Assembly: GCF_040448695.1 (NCBI RefSeq)
Contig: NZ_CP159307.1
Location: 558,001-622,000 of the forward strand
Direction of reading: 5' to 3'
Length of the DNA stretch: 64,000 nt
DNA from: Dehalogenimonas sp. 4OHTPN
GTDB lineage: Bacteria > Chloroflexota > Dehalococcoidia > Dehalococcoidales > Dehalococcoidaceae
In this document: positions 50,373-58,784 of the stretch, one piece after another
How positions within the stretch are numbered: the stretch's first letter is position 1
Layout: the number at the start of each line of letters is the position of its first letter
Position numbers and translations under genes: made by a program
The notes under the pieces: generated by a model
Database searches by the model: none
What the model saw: only the letters and a program-made list of their open reading frames with translations
What the model was told of the DNA's origin: nothing

Positions 50373-52655
50373 CTAGAAATCCGTTCCTATCTCAAAGTCC
50401 CGGGTCGCCCCGGTCTTGGGCTGGATCTGGTCCGGCCGCATCATCTCGTTGTCCTCGTGGTCGGTGATGTGGCAGTGCCAGACGTACACCCCGTTGCCCG
50501 CCGCCGGGTCGAACGGGAAGCTGCCGGAAGTCCCGGCCGGCACGTCCTGCGGCGCCCAGCGGACGGCGATCCGTGTGATCTCTCCCATCCGCATGATGAC
50601 CGTGTCTTTCCAGCCGGCTTCGTAAGCCAGCGGAGGCGTCGGTTGCCCCAGCAGGAAATTGGTATAGTCCGGGTTCCCGCCCCATTTGTTGCCCTGCAAA
50701 ACCGCGTCGTACCCGTCAAGATCCGGCGAGTACGGCAGCGGCGGGCCGTGGCCCGGCATGAACATGCCGCCGGGGAATGCCATGTCGTAAGCGGCCATGA
50801 ACGCCTTCATGTCGAAAGGCTGCCGGCTGAGAAGCTGGAACTGGACCGCATGGAGGTGGATGGGGTGGGAGTCCATGGTCATGTTGGCGATCTCCCAGAT
50901 CTCTGTATCGCCTTCATTTGGTAGTTCCGTCAACCAGTTGGGTGCGACGAATGTCGAGCCAGGGATTGGCTCTGGCGGCCCGCCGCCCATGCCGTGTCGC
51001 AGCCCGCTCCACTTGGTGTTGTTGACCAGCGCTTCCAGCGGCCCGCCAGCCCCGACAATTTCGTTGAGTGTCAGGAAGCGGGTTTTCGCCTGCGCAACTC
51101 CAGCCAGCCGAACCATCGGCGGCCGCAAAGCGATGCCTGAGGCTGGATCGTAACTGGTATCCGTCGCCGGTGCGACTGTGGACACCCTGAACTGCATGAT
51201 CCGGCCTTCGGTCGAAGCCTTGGGATTGCCGTTGACCGTCGGGGCGGTGTTCCGCAGCGTCAGGTTCAGCGGGAACCGTATTCCACGAGCCGCCAGCAGG
51301 CCGCGCCACACCGGGTCGGCGAAGTCAACGATGATCTCGTAGCGTTCGCCGGGCATCATCATCAGGCTGGTCTGCTGGCCTGCTTTAATCTGCTGGCCGT
51401 TGGCGTTGGGATCGATCAGCACCGGCGCGTCCAGGTAGCCGCCGTCGGTGGCGATGACCCACATCCGTGGCCCCTTGATGCCGGAAGTTGTGTCCTGCAG
51501 GAACATGTCGTAAGCCCTGGAGTTGGAACCGTTGATCAGGAAGAAGCGGTAGCGCTTCTGTTCCACCGCCAGATACGGCCAGACTTTGCCGTTCACGATG
51601 ATGGTGTCGCCGACGAACTCAGGCACCCAGTAGGGGTGCTCCGGGTTGACACCGACGTTTGGCATCAAGAGTTGCCCGTTGGTGTCGAACATCCGGTCCT
51701 GGATGACTAACGGGATGAGGTAATCTATCGTCTCGCCCCGTTTTAGGCCGACCGGGTGCAGTCCGGCAGGCAGTGTTAAGTTTGGATCGATAAGCGCATA
51801 AGCCCCGGCCAGCCCACCGAAGGTGGCGTTCAGCCGGGTGCCGCCCAGCAGATGGTCGTGGAACCACAGCGGCGCCGCTTCCTGGCTGTTGGGGTAAGTG
51901 TAAATGCACTCGTTGGCTGCTGCGCCTGCCTTCGAATAATACGCAGGTCCCTTGTCTTTGGTAATAGCGGCGTTTCCGGGCACATCGCTGGCAAACCAGG
52001 CCTCCGGCCCGCCGTCCACCACCGCCGGGACCTCGCCACCGTGCAGATGGGGCACCGCCAGTACCGGCCCGTCGTAATGGGCTTGGGCGTCGGCGGGGAT
52101 CGGCATCATCGCATCTTTAGCCTGATGGAAGGCGGAATGCAGCGTCTGATCCGTCCAGTCACGCCAATGAATAGTGTTCGCGCTGGCTTCGAGGTTGTTG
52201 ACGTAGCGGATCTGCGTCGGCGTGCCGCGGCTGGCCACAATGACCGGCCCGACGTTCGTCTCGACTGTTCCAGGCGCTGTCGCCTCATTGACTCGGTAGC
52301 CGAAAGTCCACGTCCCGGTGTAGCCCGGGTTGGCCGCCGCCCAGGTGGAGGGCATGATGTTAGCTTTGAAGGTGTGCATGTTCAATACTAGCTCATTCGC
52401 GCCGGCGACCACGGTAGGGATGCCGGTGGTCGACTGGGGGTTCAAGTCCAGCACCGGCAGCGGGTCAATGAACTGCGGTATCTTGTTCCCCGGCAGCGGC
52501 ACCTGGCCTGCCGGCGGCGGCTTGGGCGCCGCGAATAAAGTCATGCCTCGTATCAATGCGCTTTCCGCCAGCAGGACACCGCCAGCTCCCGCCGCGGTCA
52601 GCCCGGCCCGCCGCATAAATTCGCGCCGGCTGATGCCTGTTTTTTGGTTTTCCAT
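50373..52655 (-). CDS. Tat-exported multicopper oxidase
   Basis: 760 residues. A twin-arginine signal (SRREFMRRAGLTAAGAGGVL, residues 9-28) targets it outside the membrane. Copper motifs in family order: VPHLHGGEVP and LWFHDHLLGGTR in domain 1 (T2/T3), then HPIHLHAVQFQL and VYVWHCHITDHEDNEMM near the C-terminus (T1 and T2/T3). Axial Met is present. This is the CotA/bilirubin-oxidase-like group, which oxidises phenols, bilirubin or Mn(II) with O2. The ATG 52655 has GGAG 6 nt upstream. An O2-using enzyme is unexpected if this is a strict anaerobe. Confidence 0.93.
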   Translation of the reverse strand: MENQKTGISRREFMRRAGLTAAGAGGVLLAESALIRGMTLFAAPKPPPAGQVPLPGNKIPQFIDPLPVLDLNPQSTTGIPTVVAGANELVLNMHTFKANIMPSTWAAANPGYTGTWTFGYRVNEATAPGTVETNVGPVIVASRGTPTQIRYVNNLEASANTIHWRDWTDQTLHSAFHQAKDAMMPIPADAQAHYDGPVLAVPHLHGGEVPAVVDGGPEAWFASDVPGNAAITKDKGPAYYSKAGAAANECIYTYPNSQEAAPLWFHDHLLGGTRLNATFGGLAGAYALIDPNLTLPAGLHPVGLKRGETIDYLIPLVIQDRMFDTNGQLLMPNVGVNPEHPYWVPEFVGDTIIVNGKVWPYLAVEQKRYRFFLINGSNSRAYDMFLQDTTSGIKGPRMWVIATDGGYLDAPVLIDPNANGQQIKAGQQTSLMMMPGERYEIIVDFADPVWRGLLAARGIRFPLNLTLRNTAPTVNGNPKASTEGRIMQFRVSTVAPATDTSYDPASGIALRPPMVRLAGVAQAKTRFLTLNEIVGAGGPLEALVNNTKWSGLRHGMGGGPPEPIPGSTFVAPNWLTELPNEGDTEIWEIANMTMDSHPIHLHAVQFQLLSRQPFDMKAFMAAYDMAFPGGMFMPGHGPPLPYSPDLDGYDAVLQGNKWGGNPDYTNFLLGQPTPPLAYEAGWKDTVIMRMGEITRIAVRWAPQDVPAGTSGSFPFDPAAGNGVYVWHCHITDHEDNEMMRPDQIQPKTGATRDFEIGTDF

Positions 52656-52810
52656 AATTCTCCTCATCCCGGTTAAGGGAGTGTTTCCCTTTCCGATAAA
52701 TTCTTTAATATTATTTTCACCCCCTCGACGGTAATTGTGCATTAGTACTATTACTTGGTATTTGATGATTGAGCCCCTAATTTTTACTTGCCTTTATACT
52801 TATCGATTAC

Positions 52811-52840
52811 AAAAAAAAGCGCCCCCGACCAGGGGCGCTT
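52811..52840 (-). terminator. Terminator after the IPT/TIG-repeat protein gene
   Basis: On the minus strand, AAGCGCCCC pairs with GGGGCGCTT, then a run of T (52818-52811). Confidence 0.88.
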
Positions 52841-52863
52841 CTTTAAGGGTTGCGAGTTTCGCG

Positions 52864-54951
52864 TTAGTACATTGACCTGCGGCGGGTGAAGTAGTACAGC
52901 AGGCCGCCGACGATCACCACGACAAAGAAGCCGCCGGTGATCCAGGCCCACATCGGGATGTCCTCAAGGGAGAAGCCGACGGTGAAGGTGAAGGCCGATC
53001 CCGCGGCGCCGACGTTGCCCGCGCCGTCCCTGGCGATGACCCGCCAGTAGTACGGGGCTTTCTTGGGCACCGTTTCCAGTTTTTCAGCCTCGGTCATTGT
53101 ATATTTGGATGATGTCAGGCCGTCCTTTTTAAGCGCCAGTTTGGTGAAGCTGGAATCCAGCGCCACTTCCAGTGTGTAGGTAACGCCGGAGGGGTCGGAA
53201 ACATCGTTCCAGTCAAAGACTACCGGCTGCTCCGCTTTGGCATCCCTGGCCGGAGTCACCAGCGTCGGCGCCGCCGGGGCGTTGCCTTCCATGATATAGT
53301 CAAATTGCTTGGTTGTGGTGCCGTCTGAGATAAAGATAACGTATGCTCCTGCTGGGATAGCGTCAATTTTGAACTTAATACTAAAAGTCCCGGTGGCGTT
53401 TGCTACGACTGAACCCATTGGGGTATTGCCCAATCGAATCGTAACAGTCGAATTTGGCATGAAACCAGTACCAGCCGCGGTGATTTCCTGACCGACAAAG
53501 CCTGGTTCTAAGGTATTTGTTAGGGGCGTGAGAGTTGCGGTGATGGTGGAGATGAAGCTGGCGGTAGCCACGTTGCCCATACCGTCTACGGCGTAAATGG
53601 TGTGCGTGGCGGCGGCGGCGCCGGGGATGACTACCTGGGCGGAGAAAGTGCCGTTAGCCTGGATGGTCGGTGTTGCCGGGGAACTGGCCAGCGGCGTGGC
53701 GTCGTAGGTGAAGCTCATGACCCCGGCTGGGGAGAAGCCGGAGCCGGTGATGGTTACCGTCGTCCCGGCGGTGCCGGTGGTCGGCGTGATGACAATCCTT
53801 GAATTCACCGTAAACGTGGCGTTGGCAAACACGGTGGGATCCGAAGTCACCCTGGCGGTGATGGTATGCGCCCCGGCCGAAGTTGTCGGGATGATCACCG
53901 CCGTCTTGGTAAAGGTGCCGTTGGCCGCCGCGGTGATCGAGGTGACGCCGGTGAAGGCCGCGCCGTCGAACTCGAAGTCAATCACCCCGCCGGAGTTGAA
54001 GCCGTTGCCTGAAATGGTCACCGATGTCCCCACCTGCCCTGAAGTGGGGCTGACGGTGATCTTGGACACATTGATGGTATACAGCCGGGTAACCGAAATG
54101 GCGGTGGCGGTGTTGTCCCTGACGATGATGGTATGAACACCCCTGGCCGCGGTGGGGATGGTAATAGTGGTTGCCGGGATGATACCGGAGGCGTTGGCCG
54201 TCACCGTGGTCAGGGCGGTGGTGGTGTCGCTGTCGAAGAAGAAGCTGACTGAACCCAGGGCGGTGAAGCCGTCGCCGTTGATGGTGACAGTGTCGCCAAC
54301 ACCGCCGGTCTCAGCAGAAATGGCAGTGATACGGGGGGTGACGGCAAACAAAATATTTGCCGATGCTGGAGTAGTGAAAGCGTCGGTGGCTGTGATGAAA
54401 TAGTTGGCGCGTGGAGCCTGGGGCACCAGGAATTGTTTAGAGAAACTTCCGTTTGTATTTTCTAAAGAAGTTACCTGTGCAACAGGAGTTGTCAATGCGC
54501 CAAAATAGACGTTAACGGCAACATTTGGATTGAAGCCGTAACCGTTTACCGTTACAGTCGCACCGATAGGAGCGTTAGCAACTGAAGTTAATATAGTTTG
54601 ATTTACGGTAAAAGTGCCTGCTGCGACAGCTGGATCAGCTGATGAATCATCTACAGTGACGGCATATGCCCCCTTTGGAAGGGCTGGCACTACGAATGTC
54701 ACATTTAGCGCGCCGCCTGCTGGTATCGTGCCGCTATTAACTACCGTTGCGTTGAATAGTATTGTGTAGGCGCCAGGCGCAAAGCCGGTGCCGGCGATAC
54801 TTACCTGTGTTATGGCGGGTGAACCTGAAGTCGGTGTGATAGTCTGGGTGATTGTTCCCGCCGCCCCCACCGGCGCCGCCAGCGCGCCGATGCCCAGCAG
54901 GGCGGTGATGAGCATGATGGGAAGAGTCCGCAGGAAAATTTTCAGTCTCAT
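52864..54951 (-). CDS. Large cell-surface protein with IPT/TIG-like repeats and C-terminal anchor
   Basis: 695 residues. A signal peptide (LPIMLITALLGIGALAAPVG, about 12-31) is followed by about six IPT/TIG-like beta repeats of about 85 residues, each with the GTTVTITGSGFSPAG-type motif. A fibronectin-III-like domain (about 570-655, VVFDWNDVSDPSGVTYTLEV and APYYWRVIARDGAGNVG) precedes a C-terminal membrane helix (WAWITGGFFVVVIVGGLLYY) and basic tail (TRRRSMY). The N-out/C-in anchor suggests an S-layer-like or adhesive envelope protein, relevant in a cell without murein. ATG 54951 with AAGG upstream; a start 8 codons earlier is possible. Confidence 0.82.
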   Translation of the reverse strand: MRLKIFLRTLPIMLITALLGIGALAAPVGAAGTITQTITPTSGSPAITQVSIAGTGFAPGAYTILFNATVVNSGTIPAGGALNVTFVVPALPKGAYAVTVDDSSADPAVAAGTFTVNQTILTSVANAPIGATVTVNGYGFNPNVAVNVYFGALTTPVAQVTSLENTNGSFSKQFLVPQAPRANYFITATDAFTTPASANILFAVTPRITAISAETGGVGDTVTINGDGFTALGSVSFFFDSDTTTALTTVTANASGIIPATTITIPTAARGVHTIIVRDNTATAISVTRLYTINVSKITVSPTSGQVGTSVTISGNGFNSGGVIDFEFDGAAFTGVTSITAAANGTFTKTAVIIPTTSAGAHTITARVTSDPTVFANATFTVNSRIVITPTTGTAGTTVTITGSGFSPAGVMSFTYDATPLASSPATPTIQANGTFSAQVVIPGAAAATHTIYAVDGMGNVATASFISTITATLTPLTNTLEPGFVGQEITAAGTGFMPNSTVTIRLGNTPMGSVVANATGTFSIKFKIDAIPAGAYVIFISDGTTTKQFDYIMEGNAPAAPTLVTPARDAKAEQPVVFDWNDVSDPSGVTYTLEVALDSSFTKLALKKDGLTSSKYTMTEAEKLETVPKKAPYYWRVIARDGAGNVGAAGSAFTFTVGFSLEDIPMWAWITGGFFVVVIVGGLLYYFTRRRSMY

Positions 54952-55346
54952 GGTCCGGCCTTCATTCCTCCTCATGGTTTATTAGGCTTGTTTAGCGTTC
55001 AGGCGCAATTATAGCACACGGATATGGCTCTGTATCCTGTTTTTTTGCTTTTATTACGATTGTACCGGCACTACCCCTCCGGGCTGACCCCGGCTATACC
55101 TGATACAACGATGCCAGCCGGCCGCGGATAGCGGCCCGCCGCCGGGCAGAAAATTATTTTTCGCCGGGCCGGCCAAAAACGATAAAAGTCGCTTGACAGA
55201 ACGCAGAACGCGCGTGCTATCATGATTGGGCGACTGCAGGACAGGTCCCGCCTGAAAAATCCCCCGGATCCTTGACCTGCCGGCCTGTTGCCTGGTATTA
55301 GAACAAATGAGCGTTATACGGCGCCGCCGTGCGTTAAAGGTGCGTC
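54952..55346. other. Divergent intergenic region with promoters both ways
   Basis: Minus strand: an extended -10, TGCTATAAT (-10 at 55013-55008), for the surface protein, giving about a 50-nt leader. Plus strand: TTGACA (55193-55198) with a 19-bp spacer to an extended TGCTATCAT (-10 at 55218-55223), and TTGACC (55272-55277) with an 18-bp spacer to TATTAG (55296-55301). Both plus-strand promoters could drive the capsid-gene island. No gene is seen; about 55050-55190 has no feature I can name. Confidence 0.55.
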
Positions 55347-55673
55347 TTGAAAGAAGGAACGAGCCATGACTGGATGGCAGACCCGCTGCCGGAATATGTC
55401 CGCTACCAGGACGAGGGCTGCGAGCTGTCCAATTCCTGTCTCAACTGCCCCTTCCCCCGCTGCATTTATGAAGTGCCGGGCGGCCTGCAGCGCTACCGGC
55501 AGGACAAGAAAGCGCGGGAGATCGTCTTCCAGCACGGCCGAGGGCTGTCCGCCAAGCAGATCGCCCGGCTGCTGGGTGAAAGCCTGCGTTCTGTCCAGCG
55601 GGTCATCCGGGAGTTCAAGCTCCGGACACAGCTTGAGTTAGATGAAAATCAAAGAGAGGTCTGGGATGAATAA
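55347..55673 (+). CDS. Cys-cluster/helix-turn-helix protein, first gene of capsid island
   Basis: 108 residues. Cys25, Cys31, Cys34 and Cys39 (GCELSNSCLNCPFPRCIYEV) look like a metal site; about 66-90 is an HTH (GLSAKQIARLLGESLRSVQR). It could be a regulator or an analogue of a terminase small subunit; the position before the portal gene is where such a gene would lie. TTG start with AAAGGTG 4 nt upstream. The stop overlaps the portal start by 8 bp. Confidence 0.65.
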   Translation: MKEGTSHDWMADPLPEYVRYQDEGCELSNSCLNCPFPRCIYEVPGGLQRYRQDKKAREIVFQHGRGLSAKQIARLLGESLRSVQRVIREFKLRTQLELDENQREVWDE

Positions 55674-57000
55674 TTTGAGCCTGTCGGCGAATAATGAATT
55701 GGATGACCGCGGGCGGCGTTACCGCGGCCTGCTGGACTTCTACCGCGGCAAGCAGTGGCCCGCTGCCCGGCGGGAGGACAGGAGGCTGACTTTCAATTAC
55801 GCCGCGGCGGTGGTGGACAAACTGACCGCCTACCTTTTAAGCGGCCTGTCTGTCCGGGCTGTTGCCCTCGACGAGTCGGCACAGTCTAAAAGCCGCGCCG
55901 GGCGGGCGCAGTGCCTCCTCGACAAGACCCGCAGTGGCAATTTTCTCGACCGCCTGGACTATGAGACAGAAATCGATGCCGCGGTTTTGGGCGACGGCTG
56001 CTACCGGCTGGGCTGGGACGCCGTCTCGGCGTCGGTGCGCGTCACCTCGCCGGATGTTGCCGCTATCGAGGTCGGCTATAGCTTTGACGGCGTGACCGCC
56101 GAGCGGGTGACCCATGCCTACGCCGTAGATAAAGAGACGGCGCGCCGTGCCTGGGATTTCGACTGCCTTAACCCGGTGGTTGATGTCCTTGAGACCTGGA
56201 CCGCCGCCGAATATCAGGTCGCCTGTGGCGGCGAGGTTGTCGCCGGCGGCTTGAATCCCTACGGCTTTATTCCCTTCATCGTTTTCCCCAACCTGCCGCG
56301 GCCAAAGTCACCGTGGGGCGCCTCAGACCTGGAGAACCTTATCGAGGTGCAGCGGGAACTGAACCGATCGACCAGCCAATTGTCGCGTATCCTCGAACTG
56401 TCGGGTAACCCCATTGCCGTCCTGGAGAACGTCGAATCATCGCAGGACATCGCCGTATCGCCCGGCGCGGTGTGGCACGTTCCCGAGGAAGCTAAGGCTT
56501 ACCTGCTGGATCTGTTACAGGGCGGCGGCGCCCAGCTTCATCTGGATTACATTGAACTGCTGTTCCGCGTCCTGCATGACCTCTCGGAGATGCCGCGGGC
56601 GGTCTTCGGCGGCCTGGGGCGGGACGTCTCCGGCGTAGCGCTGGAACTGGAGATGCAGCCTCTGCTGCACCGCGTCTGGCGCAAAAGGCTCATCCGTACC
56701 GGCGTTTACCGCAGGCGCGCCGAGCTGATGCTGGCCCTGTATTCGAAGTACCTCGGTGAGAGCTTCGGCGGCGTCGGCATCGAGGTGACCTGGGCGCCGG
56801 TGCTGCCGCGGGACACGGCCGCTGCCGTGGCCGCCGAACAGGCGCTGGTCCAGTCCGGCATCCACTCCCGCAAACGGGCGATGGTTGGATTGGGCGTCGA
56901 CGACCCGGCAAAGGAGTTTTCGGACTGGCTGGCCGAGCGTGAATCTATTTTGAAGATGAACCGGAGCAATAACCTGAAGGCGGGAGAGAGCGCGGTGTAG
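55666..57000 (+). CDS. Phage portal protein (SPP1 gp6-like)
   Basis: 444 residues. In phages it forms the dodecameric portal at one vertex of the head through which DNA is packaged. Features of the SPP1-gp6 family: an early aromatic segment (YRGLLDFYRGKQWPAARRED), FNYAAAVVDKLTAYLLSGL, a central VVDVLETWTAAEYQV beta region, PWGASDLENLIEVQRELNRS (conserved helix) and SEMPRAVFGGLGRDVSGVAL. ATG 55666 overlaps the preceding gene; GAGAGG lies upstream. Codon use is like the neighbours, suggesting long residence. Confidence 0.85.
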   Translation: MNNLSLSANNELDDRGRRYRGLLDFYRGKQWPAARREDRRLTFNYAAAVVDKLTAYLLSGLSVRAVALDESAQSKSRAGRAQCLLDKTRSGNFLDRLDYETEIDAAVLGDGCYRLGWDAVSASVRVTSPDVAAIEVGYSFDGVTAERVTHAYAVDKETARRAWDFDCLNPVVDVLETWTAAEYQVACGGEVVAGGLNPYGFIPFIVFPNLPRPKSPWGASDLENLIEVQRELNRSTSQLSRILELSGNPIAVLENVESSQDIAVSPGAVWHVPEEAKAYLLDLLQGGGAQLHLDYIELLFRVLHDLSEMPRAVFGGLGRDVSGVALELEMQPLLHRVWRKRLIRTGVYRRRAELMLALYSKYLGESFGGVGIEVTWAPVLPRDTAAAVAAEQALVQSGIHSRKRAMVGLGVDDPAKEFSDWLAERESILKMNRSNNLKAGESAV

Positions 57001-57024
57001 GTGACGGCGCCGGTAATACTTAAC

Positions 57025-57052
57025 CTCCTCGCCCGCGGCCTCGCGGGAGAGG
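57025..57052. repeat. CTCGCCCGCG...CGCGGGAGAG palindrome
   Basis: CTCGCCCGCG-GCCT-CGCGGGAGAG in the gap between portal and scaffold-like genes, of the same family as 6283-6303 and 57523-57548. Confidence 0.7.
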
Positions 57053-57087
57053 ATAAAAGGTGAGGGCAGCAACAATCAAGGAGAAAC

Positions 57088-57519
57088 ATGGAAACCGAAT
57101 TGGAGACCACAATCAAAGAAGAAGCGGAACTTTCCGAAACAGAGGCGGCTGCGCCCGGATCCGCCGCCGAACTGACGGCAAGGCTCATCTCGCGGGAGGC
57201 CGAAGTCGCCCGCTTGAACCGGGAACTGGCGGATAAGGATGACCTCATCGTGAGGCTGAATAAGAGCCTCAACGCCGCTGTCGGCGCCTACCGCGGCTCG
57301 ACCGCCGCGCTGCATCCCGGTCTGCCGGAGGAACTCATCGAGGGTGACAGTGTTTCCGCCGTAGACGAATCGCTCCGCAAGGCGATGGACCTGGTGGCGC
57401 GGGTGAAATCAGCGCTGGCGCGGGCCGCCCCGCCCCTGGTCGCCGCCTCCCGCTCCCGCCTCGCCGACGGCGTTAGCCTGTCGCCGGAGGACAAGATCCG
57501 GCGGGGTTTGGCGTTGTAA
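57088..57519 (+). CDS. Scaffold-like coiled-coil protein
   Basis: 143 residues, acidic at the N-terminus with a coiled coil about 25-65 (LTARLISREAEVARLNRELA). No sequence family is certain; the place between portal and capsid, the length and the coiled coil are those of capsid scaffolding proteins. A small protein associated with capsid assembly is the best guess. AAGGAGAAAC precedes the ATG. Confidence 0.5.
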   Translation: METELETTIKEEAELSETEAAAPGSAAELTARLISREAEVARLNRELADKDDLIVRLNKSLNAAVGAYRGSTAALHPGLPEELIEGDSVSAVDESLRKAMDLVARVKSALARAAPPLVAASRSRLADGVSLSPEDKIRRGLAL

Positions 57520-57522
57520 TCT

Positions 57523-57548
57523 CCTCTCCCGCGGCCTCGCGGGAGAGG
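57523..57548. repeat. CCTCTCCCGCG...CGCGGGAGAGG palindrome
   Basis: CCTCTCCCGCG-GCCT-CGCGGGAGAGG between scaffold-like and capsid genes; near-identical to the copy at 57025. Two copies in successive gaps of one gene island. Confidence 0.72.
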
Positions 57549-57575
57549 AAAAAAGAAGAATAGGAGAAAAAGAAT

Positions 57576-58496
57576 ATGGCACTGACACTGGCAGAAGCAT
57601 CCAAACTGTCCAATGACCTCCTGATGCAGGGCGTGGTGGAGACGATGATCAAAGAATCACCCGTCCTCCGCCGCCTGCCGTTTATTGAGATCGTCGGCAA
57701 CGGCCTGACCTACAACCAGGAGAAGACCCTACCGGACATCGCCTTCTACGATGTCGGCGAAGAGTGGGCCGAAAGCACCCCGGAGTTCGAGCAGAAGACG
57801 GCGCACCTGAAGATCATGGGCGGCGACGCCGATGTGGACAATTTCCTGAAGACGACGCGTTCCAACCTCCAGGATCTCCAGGCTGCCGTCATTCAGCAGA
57901 AAGCCAAGGCCCTCAAGGACAAGTTCGAGCAGGTCTTCATCTACGGCGACGAGACAGGAAACCCTAAGGAGTTCGACGGCCTTAAAAAGCTCATCGATAC
58001 CGGGACGGCCGGGACGCAGCTCATCGCCATGGGCGCTGCCGGGGCGGCGCTTACTCTCGAAAAGCTGGACGAACTGATCGATGCTGTCAAGGGCGGCAAG
58101 CCGGACCTGCTGCTCATGAGCCGGCGCACCCGCCGCAAGCTGAACGCCCTGCTGCGCGCCTCCGGCGGCGTCATCGAGACCGACCGGGACAGCTTCGGCA
58201 ATTCCGTCCAGTACTGGGACGGCGTAGCGATTGGCGTCAATGACTGGATTCTGGATACCCATATCGTCGCCGGGTCCGTCGAAACGGCCGCGGTCGGCGG
58301 GGATTGCTCGACGGTGTATGCCGTCCAGTTCGGCGAGGGCGCCCTGTCCGGCCTATCCGCCCCCGGCTTCATCCAGGTGGAAAACCTTGGCTCGCTGGAG
58401 GACAAGGACGCCGTCCGCACCCGGGTCAAGTGGTACGCCTCTCTGGCGCTCTTCTCCGCGGTCAAAGCGGCGGCTCTCATCGGGGTAAAAGATTAA
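57576..58496 (+). CDS. Major capsid protein (HK97-fold)
   Basis: 306 residues. It begins MALTLAEASKLSNDLLMQGV, an N-terminal arm typical of phage capsid proteins, followed by a spine/peripheral region (LLLMSRRTRRKLNALLRASG, IYGDETGNPKEFDGLKKLID) and ending RVKWYASLALFSAVKAAALIG. It matches the HK97-fold group without a long delta (scaffold) domain. No crosslinking or protease gene is adjacent. AGGAG lies before the ATG. Confidence 0.85.
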   Translation: MALTLAEASKLSNDLLMQGVVETMIKESPVLRRLPFIEIVGNGLTYNQEKTLPDIAFYDVGEEWAESTPEFEQKTAHLKIMGGDADVDNFLKTTRSNLQDLQAAVIQQKAKALKDKFEQVFIYGDETGNPKEFDGLKKLIDTGTAGTQLIAMGAAGAALTLEKLDELIDAVKGGKPDLLLMSRRTRRKLNALLRASGGVIETDRDSFGNSVQYWDGVAIGVNDWILDTHIVAGSVETAAVGGDCSTVYAVQFGEGALSGLSAPGFIQVENLGSLEDKDAVRTRVKWYASLALFSAVKAAALIGVKD

Positions 58497-58502
58497 TGAG
58501 CG

Positions 58503-58545
58503 CGTCTTTGCGAGGCTTTGCCCTGAATGGCAAGCCCGTGGCAAT
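58503..58545. repeat. TCTTTGC...GGCAATC repeat copy
   Basis: CGTCTTTGCGAGGCTTTGCC and GGCAAGCCCGTGGCAATC form an imperfect palindrome of the family seen at 778-822. Confidence 0.55.
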
Positions 58546-58572
58546 CGCCTCCGAATTGTCCGAGATCCAACC

Positions 58573-58762
58573 CCTCTCCCATCGCCTGATGGGAGAGGGC
58601 AGGGTGAGGGCGAGGCAAAGCGGCCGGAACTTGTTCCATTCCAACCTCCTCTCCCATCGCCTGATGGGAGAGGGCAGGGTGAGGGCGAGGCAAAGCGGCC
58701 GGAACTTGTTCCATTCCAACCTCCTCTCCCATCGCCTGATGGGAGAGGGCAGGGTGAGGGCG
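58573..58762. repeat. 75-bp perfect tandem repeat, 2.5 copies
   Basis: Units start at 58573, 58648 and 58723 with an exact 75-bp period; copies 1 and 2 are identical and copy 3 is cut after about 40 bp. Each begins with the palindrome CCTCTCCCATCGCCTGATGG (then GAGAGG), the intergenic family of 6283 and 57523. It lies between capsid and connector genes and has a period divisible by three, but no supported start or ribosome site. Confidence 0.9.
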
Positions 58763-58784
58763 GCATAAAGGAAAGGAGCATACG

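Noticed and set aside
58573-58762. CRISPR array
   Set aside because: Units are contiguous identical 75-mers without unique spacers, and no cas genes are near. No other CRISPR-like pattern was seen in the window.
58304-58768. Open frame through the 75-bp tandem repeats
   Set aside because: The 25-residue periodic product arises from a repeat whose period is divisible by three; it begins inside the capsid gene in another frame and has no ribosome site.
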